DNA from: Chthonomonas sp. UBA1950
GTDB taxonomy: Bacteria > Armatimonadota > Fimbriimonadia > Fimbriimonadales > Fimbriimonadaceae
Assembly: GCA_002336105.1 (NCBI GenBank)
Contig: DDEQ01000036.1
Coordinates: 4,800 to 68,799, forward strand
Length of the DNA: 64,000 nt
Direction of reading: 5' to 3'
The position numbers were made by a program, and so were the translations under genes. Below the pieces are notes generated by a model. It did no database searches. It had not been told where the DNA came from and was given only the letters and a program-made list of their open reading frames with translations. The stretch's first letter is position 1. Every line of letters starts with the position of its first letter. Of this stretch, positions 32,822 through 41,914 are shown in pieces.

Positions 32822-35485
32822 ATGGCTACAAAGCTCGTCATAGTCGAATCGCCTGCAAAAGCGCGAACCATCAGTGGCTACCTCGGGGCAGATTTCGAGG
32901 TTCTTGCCAGCATTGGGCATATCAGAGATTTGATGCCCAATAGCAAAGGTCTGCCTGACGAACACAAGAAAAAGTGGTGGGCGGATTATGCCGTTGACGT
33001 TGACAGCAATTTTCAACCTTTCTACGAAGTGCCTGACGAGAAGAAGGCGCAAGTCACAAAGCTTCGCCAAGCACTAAAGGGGAAAGACACCTTAGTGCTC
33101 GCAACTGATGAAGACCGAGAAGGTGAAGCGATTTCGTGGCATCTTCTCGAAGTACTCAAGCCTTCAAAGAACGTCAAGGTGAAGCGCATAGCCTTTCATG
33201 AGATCACGAAAGACGCAATCCTTGCCGCCCTCAACCACCCACGCGAAGTGGACCAACACCTCGTCGAGGCTCAAGAAACCAGACGTATTCTGGACCGGCT
33301 TTACGGATACACGTTATCGCCTGTTCTCTGGTCTCGAGTAACCAAGAACCTCAGCGCAGGTCGAGTTCAGAGTCCAGCAGTTAAGATTGTTGTCGAGCGT
33401 GAGATTGCGCGCCGAAATTTCCGAGCTGCGCAATACTGGGACCTCAAGGCTGATTTTAAGTCGGGAACAGAAGCCTTCCCCGCTGAGTTAAGGCTCATTG
33501 ATGGAACCCGGGTCGCATTGGGAAACGACTTTGACGACCTTACCGGCCAACTGAAGCAGAGTCGTAACGAAAAGGTTGTTTGGCTAGATGAGGCGGCTGC
33601 TGGTGCGCTCGCCGAGGGCGCCAAAAAGGCTAAGCCGTACAAAGTCAATCGAGTGGATGCTACCGAAGGCGTTGAGCGTCCTTCGGCACCGTTCATGACG
33701 ACGACCCTTCAGCAAGACGCCAACCGAAAATTTGGCTTTGCAGCAGATCGCACGATGCGCATCGCGCAACAGCTCTATGAAGGCATCGACATTGGTGGAG
33801 AGACGGTCGGTTTGATCACCTACATGCGAACAGACAGCCTTACCCTCAGCGGTGAGGCGATCAATCGAATTCGTGAGCACATCAAGCACGACTATCCAGA
33901 TTGTTTGCCTGAGAAACCTCCCGTTTATGCAAGTAAGGTGAAGAATGCTCAGGAAGCTCACGAGGCGATCCGACCAACTGATGTTCGTCGAAAACCCAAC
34001 GAAATAAAAGGCAAACTTTCAGAGGATCAGTTTAAGATTTACAATCTTATCTGGCAGAGAACAGTAGCTTGCCAGATGAAACCTGCTCAGGTCCTCCGAA
34101 CGGAAGCCGAGATCGGAGTAACCACCGATGGTAAGAAACTTGGTTTCATTGCCACAGGAAAGCAGATCATGTTCGAGGGCTTCCTTCGCGTCTATAGCGA
34201 GGGTAAAGACGACGATCAGGTTGATTCAAAGGATCGAAAACTGCCTCGGCTGAAGGAAGGCGACGAAGTCGAATTGTCAAAGTTGGATTCGGCAGAGCAC
34301 CACACTAAACCACCTGCACGGTTTACTGATGCAACGCTTATCAAAAAACTTGAAGAGCAAGGCATCGGTCGTCCGAGTACGTATGCTTCGATCATTTCAG
34401 TAATTGTTGATCGAGGCTATGTGCGTAAAGAGCAGCGTCAGCTTGTGCCGACGTTCATGGCGTTTCTCACGATGGAGGTTCTTGAAAACAACTTCCATGA
34501 GCTCATGGATCTTGGATTTACGGCTCGGATGGACGAGACCCTCGATGAGATATCCGAGGGTAAAGCTAACTCCAAGACTTACCTGCGCGATTTCTTCCTC
34601 GGTGATGGCGAGAACGGCTTGAAACCGATGGTTGAAAGTCGAAAGAAATCCATTCCCTATCCAGTCTTTACAGTTGGCGAGCACCCCGAGACGAAAGAAC
34701 CAATCGTCGTCCGTCACGGAAAAGATGGCAAGCCGTTCCTTCAGGTTGGAGACGGTGACAACAAGAAATATGCGAACGTCCCAGACGATGTTGCACCTGC
34801 TGACCTGACGATCGAGAAGGCAGTAGAGTTACTTTTACAAACCAAGGGGCCTCTCGAATCGATAGGTACTGACCCGCGAACTGGACGGCGTCTGCTGCTA
34901 AAGAATCGTTCAGGTTATTACCTTGAAGTTGAACGTACTGAAGAAGAGATTGAGTCCAAACTGAAGCCAACTTGGGTGAGTTTGCCTCCGAATGTTGACC
35001 CTTACTCACTGACGCAAGAGGATCTGAACTTCCTTTGTGAGTTGCCGCTAAATGTTGGAGCAAACCCAGAGACGGGCGAAGTCATTCTGTTCAAAATTGG
35101 AAAATTCGGTGCTTACCTTGAGTGTGGTTCGGAGCGTCGAACGGTGGAGAATTGGCGAACAGCACAAACGCTCACCGTCGAAGAGGCGCTCGCCATTTTG
35201 AGCCAGCCCAAATTTGCGGCAAAGCGTGCTGCTCCATCTGCCCTCAAGGAGTTTGGCGAATTGAAAGGGGCGGCTGGCCCAGTCAAGGTGATGAGCGGTC
35301 GATTCGGCCCGTACGTCACTGATGGTGAGACAAACGCAACACTTCCGCGAGGTACTAACCCGACCGAGCTTTCGGAAGAGCAAGCCCTGGAACTTCTTGC
35401 GAAGAAGCGAGAGGCTGGTCCTTCGACCAGGCCGAAACGCGGAAGAGCAACTGCCAAGAAGAAAACCACTAAGAAGAAAGCTTGA
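32822..35485 (+). CDS. topA: DNA topoisomerase I
   Basis: An 887-residue type IA topoisomerase. The TOPRIM domain begins VIVESPAKARTISGYLG and includes ATDEDREGEAIS with the metal-binding acidic residues; the active-site tyrosine is Tyr334 in TYMRTDSLTLSG. The C-terminal third has topoisomerase C-terminal repeats (for instance IGTDPRTGRRLLLKNRSGYY and VMSGRFGPYVTDGETNAT) in place of zinc fingers, and ends in a Lys-rich tail. It relaxes negative supercoils and is essential in most bacteria. It overlaps the GNAT gene by 4 bases. Confidence 0.97.
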   Translation: MATKLVIVESPAKARTISGYLGADFEVLASIGHIRDLMPNSKGLPDEHKKKWWADYAVDVDSNFQPFYEVPDEKKAQVTKLRQALKGKDTLVLATDEDREGEAISWHLLEVLKPSKNVKVKRIAFHEITKDAILAALNHPREVDQHLVEAQETRRILDRLYGYTLSPVLWSRVTKNLSAGRVQSPAVKIVVEREIARRNFRAAQYWDLKADFKSGTEAFPAELRLIDGTRVALGNDFDDLTGQLKQSRNEKVVWLDEAAAGALAEGAKKAKPYKVNRVDATEGVERPSAPFMTTTLQQDANRKFGFAADRTMRIAQQLYEGIDIGGETVGLITYMRTDSLTLSGEAINRIREHIKHDYPDCLPEKPPVYASKVKNAQEAHEAIRPTDVRRKPNEIKGKLSEDQFKIYNLIWQRTVACQMKPAQVLRTEAEIGVTTDGKKLGFIATGKQIMFEGFLRVYSEGKDDDQVDSKDRKLPRLKEGDEVELSKLDSAEHHTKPPARFTDATLIKKLEEQGIGRPSTYASIISVIVDRGYVRKEQRQLVPTFMAFLTMEVLENNFHELMDLGFTARMDETLDEISEGKANSKTYLRDFFLGDGENGLKPMVESRKKSIPYPVFTVGEHPETKEPIVVRHGKDGKPFLQVGDGDNKKYANVPDDVAPADLTIEKAVELLLQTKGPLESIGTDPRTGRRLLLKNRSGYYLEVERTEEEIESKLKPTWVSLPPNVDPYSLTQEDLNFLCELPLNVGANPETGEVILFKIGKFGAYLECGSERRTVENWRTAQTLTVEEALAILSQPKFAAKRAAPSALKEFGELKGAAGPVKVMSGRFGPYVTDGETNATLPRGTNPTELSEEQALELLAKKREAGPSTRPKRGRATAKKKTTKKKA

Positions 35486-35916
35486 TCGAAGTTCGAGAGG
35501 TTCCATACGGTTCGACGGAATACGACGAGGTCGTTGAGTTGCGTCGTGAGGTTCTTCGTCGCCCTCTAGGGCTGGATTTCACAAAGGAACAGTTGGCCTC
35601 TGAAGCCAAGGATTGGCATTTTGCCGCCTACGATAACGATTTAGTCGGTAGCCTGATCCTCACGGCTCGTTCCAAAGAGGATGTTCAGATGCGGCAAGTC
35701 GCAGTGAGTTTTTCCTGCCAACGTCGAGGTGTGGGGCGGGCATTGATTGAAGAGGCGGAGAGTTTTGCCGTTGAACACGGTTTCACGAAAATGATCTTGC
35801 ACGCTCGTCAGACGGCAGTCCCGTTTTATGAAGCGCTCGGATATACCGTCGAGGATGAGCCTTTCGAAGAAGTTGGCTTGCCTCATCGGTCGATGTTCAA
35901 ACGTTTGGTCGCCTAA
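35482..35916 (+). CDS. GNAT-family acetyltransferase
   Basis: A 144-residue acetyltransferase starting at TTG that overlaps the topA stop (TTGA). The GNAT core is clear: VAVSFSCQRRGVGRALIEEA for CoA binding and ILHARQTAVPFYEALGY for motif B. It belongs to the ElaA/PhnO-like group of small GNATs. Substrate unknown; likely co-transcribed with topA. Confidence 0.85.
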   Translation: MIEVREVPYGSTEYDEVVELRREVLRRPLGLDFTKEQLASEAKDWHFAAYDNDLVGSLILTARSKEDVQMRQVAVSFSCQRRGVGRALIEEAESFAVEHGFTKMILHARQTAVPFYEALGYTVEDEPFEEVGLPHRSMFKRLVA

Positions 35917-36042
35917 AAGTGCCAAATCTGGAATCGGATCAGCAAGAGATTGATAGTTCTCACTACCGAACGGGGCCGATTCGCGCTAAACTGTTTGTTC
36001 CCCACCGAAAGTGGTCGAAGGATTGTCAGGAGAAATTTTCGA

Positions 36043-36291
36043 GTGCCGTACGTAGTAGCAGAACCCTGTATCGGAGTGAAGGACAAGGCTTGTATGACCG
36101 TTTGTCCGGTTGACTGCATTTATGAAGCTGAGGAGCAGGTCTTCATCGACCCAGATCAGTGCATCGACTGTGGTCTTTGTGAACCAGAGTGCCCGGTCTC
36201 GGCTATTTTTGTAGATACCGATGTGCCAGACAACTGGAAGAGCTTCATCGAAAAGAACAAAGTAGAAGCTCAGAAATTAGCTGCTGGCTAG
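36043..36291 (+). CDS. Ferredoxin, 3Fe-4S/4Fe-4S type
   Basis: An 82-residue ferredoxin. The GTG at 36043 has AGGAGA nine bases upstream and gives the family start PYVVAEPCIGVKDKACMTV. Cysteines fall in CIGVKDKACMTVCPVDC and CIDCGLCEPECP, the seven- or eight-iron pattern of bacterial FdxA-type ferredoxins. The frame is open to 35950 but that extension has no ferredoxin character. It carries electrons between unidentified partners. Confidence 0.92.
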   Translation: MPYVVAEPCIGVKDKACMTVCPVDCIYEAEEQVFIDPDQCIDCGLCEPECPVSAIFVDTDVPDNWKSFIEKNKVEAQKLAAG

Positions 36292-36292
36292 T

Positions 36293-36880
36293 TTAGTCGA
36301 TCTCAAATAGCCTGGCCCAGCGGGCGCGCTCAAGTCGCCCCATCTCATCCAGCCTAACGCCGACCCTGAAGGAACCCAACGCTTCCGGGTCGGGTCTGCA
36401 GTACCGAATCTCTCCCGATGTGATGAGTTCGCCCGTCGGCGTATCGATGTTGAGATTTGCTTTCGCACCTTTGCTCACCATGGCTTCGCTTCGAAAACCG
36501 ATGCCGGTTTGAGAGATGTCCACAATCTCGATCGAGGTTGTCAATCCATCTACTTTCAGATTGCCTGTCATCCCGACAACAGTCTGTCTTGCGTTCTCGG
36601 TTGGCGCATATCGGTTGATGGGCGGATGAACCACGAAGGTGAGTTCTTGTCCGAATGTCATAGCAAGAGTTGCCTTGAATGACAATGTCGCGTCTTGCCC
36701 GTGGACTTGAACCATGAAAATGTCGCCAGTCTCCATTGGAGCCTCGCTTGTCTGTCGTAACCTCATGCTCTCGTTACTTAGGTCGAGAACCCAACCGCTG
36801 ATAATCTTCGCATCTTTGAGTCGCTGAATTCTAGCTCTCGCGTTTGTGTATAGCGGTGTTTGTGTTTTCTGCGCGCTCAT
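36293..36880 (-). CDS. PilZ-domain protein
   Basis: A 195-residue protein with a C-terminal PilZ domain; EIVDISQTGIGFRSE is the D/N-x-S-x-x-G motif of c-di-GMP binding. The matching arginine motif is not obvious, so ligand binding is uncertain; the N-terminal half resembles a YcgR-N-like beta barrel. It may act in motility or surface signalling. It is convergent with the ferredoxin gene and divergent from the GbsR-like regulator. Confidence 0.75.
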   Translation of the reverse strand: MSAQKTQTPLYTNARARIQRLKDAKIISGWVLDLSNESMRLRQTSEAPMETGDIFMVQVHGQDATLSFKATLAMTFGQELTFVVHPPINRYAPTENARQTVVGMTGNLKVDGLTTSIEIVDISQTGIGFRSEAMVSKGAKANLNIDTPTGELITSGEIRYCRPDPEALGSFRVGVRLDEMGRLERARWARLFEID

Positions 36881-36891
36881 CCAATATTGAG

Positions 36892-36910
36892 TGTTGACAT
36901 CTTTTCAACA
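36892..36910. promoter_or_regulatory. Inverted repeat over a TTGACA box in a divergent promoter region
   Basis: TGTTGA (36892-36897) and TCAACA (36905-36910) are separated by seven bases and overlap a TTGACA (36894-36899) between the PilZ and GbsR-like genes. A winged-helix regulator encoded 40 bases away may bind it. No clear -10 follows at the right distance. Confidence 0.35.
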
Positions 36911-36949
36911 TTTCCGCAGGTACTTCGATTGTCGTTTTATGGCTTATTC

Positions 36950-37519
36950 ATGGACTACGAGGCATGTCAAACTAGCTATGAGCCGATGACAAAGCCCGAC
37001 CCAAATCTAATCCAAGCGCAAGACCAGTTCATCTTGGAATGGGGGCGAATGAGTAACAGTTGGGGCGTCAACCGCACCATGGCTCAAATTCACGCCTTGC
37101 TGTTCATCTGTGCGGAGCCGCTCGATGTGAATGAAATCATGCGCAGACTGCAAATTAGTCGTGGCAATGCAAGCATGAATCTTCGAGAATTGATGGACTG
37201 GGGCATCGTTCGGAGGTTTCGAAGACCGGGAGATCGAAAAGACACGTATACCAGCGAGAGCGATCCGTTCTTGATGTTCGTCCGCGTCGTAAAAGAGCGT
37301 AAGCGCCGAGAACTCGATCCAACTGCTGATGCGATCAAGGAAGTTATCACGATGCTAGATCGCAGCCAACCGACCGAAGATATAGAAGTGCTAAAGACTC
37401 GGCTAACCGGGTTGTTGGAGATTTTTGGGCTGATCGATATCGTATATCGTCAAGCATTTGCCGCCGACACCTCGTTTGATGACCTGAAAGCTCAGCTGCA
37501 AGCTAAAACCGCGCAGTAA
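36950..37519 (+). CDS. GbsR/MarR-family regulator
   Basis: A 189-residue regulator read from the ATG at 36950; another ATG at 36986 is also plausible and neither has a strong ribosome-binding site. The GbsR-like winged helix is visible: NRTMAQIHALLFICAEPLDV, then MRRLQISRGNASMNLRELM and RRPGDRKDTYTSE. GbsR relatives control osmolyte uptake or envelope genes; the target here is not known. It ends 33 bases before lon. Confidence 0.8.
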   Translation: MDYEACQTSYEPMTKPDPNLIQAQDQFILEWGRMSNSWGVNRTMAQIHALLFICAEPLDVNEIMRRLQISRGNASMNLRELMDWGIVRRFRRPGDRKDTYTSESDPFLMFVRVVKERKRRELDPTADAIKEVITMLDRSQPTEDIEVLKTRLTGLLEIFGLIDIVYRQAFAADTSFDDLKAQLQAKTAQ

Positions 37520-37552
37520 CCCCGGGGGTGCCGGTCCTATGAGGGTGGTAAG

Positions 37553-39889
37553 GTGAGATCAGTGAAAAACGGGAGCCCTCAACTGTTAAATTTACCTGTG
37601 CTTGCTGCACGGGATACTGTTCTGTTTCCAGGGCAAACTACCACGCTTCACGTTGTCCGCGAAGGTTCACTAAGAGCAGTCAAAAGAGCTCAGGAAGACG
37701 ACCAGACTTTGCTCGTGTTAAGTCAGGCGGATATGTCGGTTGATGAACCTCGCGCAAAGGATCTTTCGACTTTAGGGACCGTTGCCGAGGTCATGCAGTC
37801 TATCCCGTTGCCTGATGGCAGCGTAAGGATCGCCCTTCGAGGGATCTATCGTGGAAAGCCGGTTAAGTTCTCTGAAAAGGGAGGGCTCATATGGACAGAA
37901 GCTGAGCAATTGGCGGAGATTTCTGGAGACCCGATAGAAGCAGAAGCGCTCAGTCGGTCATGCATTAACGAGTTCACTTCAATCGTTCAGCAAAACGATG
38001 AGATTCCACCAGAGTCACTACGTGGTCTTTACGCTGCGTCAGACCCGGGCATGGTGGCTGATTCGATAATCCAGCACTTACCATTGTCGCTTCCCGAAAA
38101 GCAGACTCTACTAGAGCTTGTCGAGGTGAATCCTCGGCTTCATAAGTTATTGGAGCTGCTGAAGCGTGAGTTGCAGGTTTTGAGTCTTAGAAAAAATATC
38201 ACCACCCGCGTTGAAGCACAACTGGGCGATTCACAACGTGAATACTATTTGCGCGAGCAGTTGAAAGTAATTCAAGACGAATTGCGTGTTTTCGAGGACA
38301 GGCTTTCAGAACACGAAGAGTATTTGCAGCGAATCAAGAATTGTGGCATTCCGAGTGAGCTAGAACCCCGGGTTCTCACGGAACTTCAGAGGCTAGAAAG
38401 AACCCCCACGACCTCTCCCGAAGGGCTCGTTATCCGCAACTATCTCGATACGGTAATTAACCTTCCTTGGCAGAAAACAACCGAAGACCACTTATCGCTT
38501 CAAGATGCAGCTGCACTTCTGGATCGCAAGCACTTTGGGTTGCAAAAAGCGAAGGAGCGAATCCTAGATTATCTTGCGGTTCGCACCATCTCAAAAAAGG
38601 TGAAAGGGCCGATCTTGTGCTTTGTCGGTCCTCCTGGGGTTGGAAAGACCTCGTTTGGAGAATCTATCGCCGAAGCAATGGGGCGGCGGTTTGCACGGAT
38701 TGCGCTTGGCGGAGTCAGGGATGAATCTGAAATTCGTGGTCATCGTCGGACTTACGTCGGTAGTATGCCTGGGCGTATCATTCAGGCTCTTCTAGATGCC
38801 GGATCGCGTAATCCCGTCATCCTATTGGATGAAATTGACAAGTTGGGACAGGGCTCGCATGGCGACCCTACGAGTGCGCTTTTGGAAGTGCTAGACCCAA
38901 ACCAGAACTCCAAATTCGTCGATCACTACGTCGATGTCCCCTTTGACCTCAGCGATGTCATCTTCGTAGCGACAGCCAATTTGCTCGAACGCATTCCATC
39001 TGCCCTTTGGGACCGAATGGAAGCGATGCCGTTTCATGCATACACTCAAGAAGAGCGCGAAAGGATTGCCGAGCAGTTCCTTATTCCCAAATCGCTTGAG
39101 GAGCACGGACTAACGGATAAGTCCGTGCAGTTTGAAAAGTTAGCCTTTGAATCACTCATCACGGAGTACAGCCGTGAGTCCGGCGTAAGGCAATTGGGGC
39201 GCGCCATTGCAACGATATGCAGAAAATCGGCTCGGCAGATGGTCGATGGCAAATGCAAAACCGTCAAGATCGACGATGCTTTTCTACTGAGCGCTCTTGG
39301 CCCCAAACCGTATCCGAAGGACAAGACGGTTCCAGAAGGAGAAGTCGGTGTCGCATGGGGTCTTGTCATTCGTGAAAGTGGTGGAGATGTGGTTCCATTT
39401 GAGATCACTCTGCTTCCGGCCAAAGGCGACCGGGGCCAACTCATGCTGACCGGTTTGCTAGGTGAAGTGATGCGTGAGTCAGCTCAAGCGGCGCTAACAT
39501 TTGTTCAATCAAGAGCCACCGAATTGGGAATCAAAGACCCGGCTCAGTACGACATTCATCTGCATGTGCCCGAAGGAGCTGTCCCGAAAGATGGACCTAG
39601 CGCAGGCATCACTCTTGCAATTGTCTTTTCATCGGCTCTTTCTGGTCGTCCTGTTCGAAAAGGCATCACGAGCACAGGCGAAATCACGCTCCGTGGACGT
39701 GTGCTCGCAGTAGGTGGCGTCCGCGATAAGGTGCTTGCCGCGATCGCTCACCAGCGAAGCGAGGTTTATCTACCACAAGACTGCGAACCCGATCTCAACG
39801 AAGTGTTGCCCTCGATCTCTGAGAAGATAAAAGTTCACTTCATCTCCGAGGCCACACAAGCGATCCTTTCCGCACTCCAGTCACAATAG
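37553..39889 (+). CDS. lon: Lon protease
   Basis: A 778-residue ATP-dependent protease. Domain order: substrate-binding N domain (1-200), helical linker, AAA+ ATPase with Walker A GPPGVGKTSF at about residues 359-368 and Walker B PVILLDEIDKLG, then the protease domain with the catalytic Ser at about residue 683 in KDGPSAGITLA and the Lys about 40 residues later. GTG at 37553 or GTG at 37562 may be used; AAGGTGA lies five bases before the latter. It degrades misfolded and regulatory proteins. Confidence 0.97.
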   Translation: MRSVKNGSPQLLNLPVLAARDTVLFPGQTTTLHVVREGSLRAVKRAQEDDQTLLVLSQADMSVDEPRAKDLSTLGTVAEVMQSIPLPDGSVRIALRGIYRGKPVKFSEKGGLIWTEAEQLAEISGDPIEAEALSRSCINEFTSIVQQNDEIPPESLRGLYAASDPGMVADSIIQHLPLSLPEKQTLLELVEVNPRLHKLLELLKRELQVLSLRKNITTRVEAQLGDSQREYYLREQLKVIQDELRVFEDRLSEHEEYLQRIKNCGIPSELEPRVLTELQRLERTPTTSPEGLVIRNYLDTVINLPWQKTTEDHLSLQDAAALLDRKHFGLQKAKERILDYLAVRTISKKVKGPILCFVGPPGVGKTSFGESIAEAMGRRFARIALGGVRDESEIRGHRRTYVGSMPGRIIQALLDAGSRNPVILLDEIDKLGQGSHGDPTSALLEVLDPNQNSKFVDHYVDVPFDLSDVIFVATANLLERIPSALWDRMEAMPFHAYTQEERERIAEQFLIPKSLEEHGLTDKSVQFEKLAFESLITEYSRESGVRQLGRAIATICRKSARQMVDGKCKTVKIDDAFLLSALGPKPYPKDKTVPEGEVGVAWGLVIRESGGDVVPFEITLLPAKGDRGQLMLTGLLGEVMRESAQAALTFVQSRATELGIKDPAQYDIHLHVPEGAVPKDGPSAGITLAIVFSSALSGRPVRKGITSTGEITLRGRVLAVGGVRDKVLAAIAHQRSEVYLPQDCEPDLNEVLPSISEKIKVHFISEATQAILSALQSQ

Positions 39890-39893
39890 AGAT

Positions 39894-40124
39894 ATGGCGC
39901 AGTCAAAGCAAAGCGGTCAATTCTCCGATGATAAGTCGATCAGTGGCAAAAAGCTGGTTCCAATCGTCTTGATCGGCTTTGTTTTGGTTACCATTATTGG
40001 ATTCTACGGAACCTACTTTGTCGCGCAAACAATCACGCCTATGTCGGCTGAAACTCAAGCTCGATTGAGGGAGAGAGCTGAGCAACAGGTTCGTGAGCAT
40101 GGGGATAAGGGGCGAAACTACTAA
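39894..40124 (+). CDS. Small single-helix membrane protein
   Basis: A 76-residue protein with a polar N-terminus, one membrane helix (residues about 22-42, VPIVLIGFVLVTIIGFYGTY) and a basic, charged tail. It starts four bases after lon and its stop touches the nitroreductase start, so it is co-transcribed. Similar small proteins with this layout occur as FixH-like or respiratory accessory subunits, but I cannot assign one. Confidence 0.65.
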   Translation: MAQSKQSGQFSDDKSISGKKLVPIVLIGFVLVTIIGFYGTYFVAQTITPMSAETQARLRERAEQQVREHGDKGRNY

Positions 40125-40928
40125 GTGTTCACCGAATCGTTCAAACAGGCTTGGCACTTACGCTATGGTTACGAACCTGAGTTCGACTTTCCGGAACTAG
40201 GACGGTTCCTCGGACATCGCTCAGTCCGGAAATATGCCGATCAACCTCTTACAGATGAACTCATGAGCGCACTCGTAGCCGCCGCTCAAAGCGCTGCCAC
40301 GAGTAGTAATTTGCAACTCTGGTCGGTTGTGACGCTTCAGGACAAAGACCGGTTAGCGACTGCGGCCGAGCTTTGCGGCAATCAGGAGCAAGTGAAGTCC
40401 TGCGGAGCGTTCTTTTGCTTCATTGCCGACCATCGCCGCATCAAAACCGCCGCTGAAACGCATGGCGAAAGCGTTGAGGGGCTTGAGTTCGCCGAGTTTG
40501 GAATCATGGCGATCATTGACGCCGCCCTCGCTGCCGAGCGATTGGTTTGCGCAGCCGAAGCTCTGGGACTGGGGATCTGTTACATCGGTGGGTTAAGAAA
40601 CGATCCGGAAGCGATTAAGGAGTTTCTAAACCTTCCAGATGGCACTCTCGGGTGTTTCGGTGTGACTGTCGGTTGGCCAGCAGAACCAATGACCGCAGAA
40701 ATCAAGCCACGTCTTAGTCAGCAAAGTATCTGGTTCAAAGAGACGTATAATTCCGAACCCACATTCTCTGAATACGACGAGCGGATGCGAGCCTTCTATG
40801 AAGGGCAGAAGATGAAGGGCGAGGTGACTTGGTCGATGCGCTCTGCCAGACGACTCGGTCTCAAGCATCTAGGTGGTCGCCGGATTCTCCGGGAGTGGCT
40901 CCAGAATCAGGGACTCTTTCGGCAATAG
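40125..40928 (+). CDS. NfsA-like NAD(P)H nitroreductase
   Basis: A 267-residue flavoprotein of the oxygen-insensitive nitroreductase group. The FMN-binding start HRSVRKYADQPLTDELMSALV and NLQLWSVVT, with GLGICYIGGLRNDPEAIKEF in the middle, are NfsA-family features. It begins at GTG directly after the small membrane protein. Its last 68 bases overlap the end of the convergent unknown gene. Confidence 0.88.
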   Translation: MFTESFKQAWHLRYGYEPEFDFPELGRFLGHRSVRKYADQPLTDELMSALVAAAQSAATSSNLQLWSVVTLQDKDRLATAAELCGNQEQVKSCGAFFCFIADHRRIKTAAETHGESVEGLEFAEFGIMAIIDAALAAERLVCAAEALGLGICYIGGLRNDPEAIKEFLNLPDGTLGCFGVTVGWPAEPMTAEIKPRLSQQSIWFKETYNSEPTFSEYDERMRAFYEGQKMKGEVTWSMRSARRLGLKHLGGRRILREWLQNQGLFRQ

Positions 40929-41913
40929 ACAGACCGTCTCGGGTCTGTCTTGCGATGGCGGCGGCAATCCAACTTGGTTTTGCTCCGAACTTCTGCTCTC
41001 GTTTGCGCATCTCTTCAGTGCATGTCATTGCTTGAGATCGAACAAAGTCTCGAATTTCTTCACGAAGGTCTTCATCGACAGCATTAGCGGGGCCAATTGG
41101 GGCCAACTGGGAATCTTGTAGTGCCGTTGTCCATTCTTCGTAGATTTGGCGCGCGTGATACTCCGTATCTCTGACTCGACGCGCCTGTGCGAGGGTCAGC
41201 GGCGATAGCAAGATAATCTCATTGCTCAGTTCGATCGACTTAGTTTTTTGCTGGAGTTGAGCTTTGTGATAGGTTCTGGTCACTTGAATTCGAGCCCCCT
41301 GACGCCTTTCCAGTTCGGGAAAGTTGACTCGAATGTCGGTTTTCTCAATGAAGTCTTCTTCGAGAGTTGCGCGCCGCGCGCAAGGCTCAACTTCGTTAAG
41401 AATGTCGATGAGCATATGCTCTAGAGGGTCTACATTGATGCCAGGAAGCCACTCCGGCTGATACTTTTCATTTCGCTCGAATATCTTGGCTGCAGCGCGG
41501 GCATTTGCTCCGACTTTAGAAACGAGCTGTTCGAACGCATGCTTCTCTAGAGCATCCAAGAATGGCCTTGGGCCTGAATAGGTGACGCCCCACAAGCGGC
41601 CAGAAACGAGTTGATCGAGCCTTAGTATCGTTTCGGTACCAAACACCTTGGCTTTCCCACGAGAAATTGGGATGATTCCCACCGTTTGTTCGGATTTCGG
41701 GAAGCAGCTTATAAGTTCCATACATAAACGCTGAACATAAGCCTGCCAACGATCAAAAACTACATCGTCGATATCCCGTGTGCGCAGAAGGAGTTTCTTG
41801 CCAAGCGGAGTGATGATGGAATCCGAACTCGGCAAAGCAGTCGTAATCCGATCTGCTGTCGTTTGCAGATAGTCTGCCGTCCTTAACAGAAAGCCGGGTT
41901 CGAGCGCGCGCAT
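40861..41913 (-). CDS. Unknown protein downstream of a fused transporter
   Basis: I recognise no family. The 350-residue protein has no signal peptide or membrane helix. It is highly charged, with a long helical C-terminal region (residues about 220-330) and conserved-looking patches DDVVFDRWQAYVQRL and EHMLIDILNEVEPCARR. It starts one base after the stop of the binding-protein/permease fusion and is therefore co-translated with it. The second permease normally found in this place is absent. It overlaps the convergent nitroreductase gene by 68 bases, which raises the chance that its true end differs, but the frame is open throughout. Confidence 0.7.
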   Translation of the reverse strand: MRALEPGFLLRTADYLQTTADRITTALPSSDSIITPLGKKLLLRTRDIDDVVFDRWQAYVQRLCMELISCFPKSEQTVGIIPISRGKAKVFGTETILRLDQLVSGRLWGVTYSGPRPFLDALEKHAFEQLVSKVGANARAAAKIFERNEKYQPEWLPGINVDPLEHMLIDILNEVEPCARRATLEEDFIEKTDIRVNFPELERRQGARIQVTRTYHKAQLQQKTKSIELSNEIILLSPLTLAQARRVRDTEYHARQIYEEWTTALQDSQLAPIGPANAVDEDLREEIRDFVRSQAMTCTEEMRKREQKFGAKPSWIAAAIARQTRDGLSIAERVPDSGATPGESGDHLDA

Positions 41914-41914
41914 T

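Noticed and set aside
36892..36910. Second copy of the suf operator
   Set aside because: It also contains TTGACA but the repeat arms are TGTTGA/TCAACA with a different spacing, so it is not the same site as at 10031-10046.
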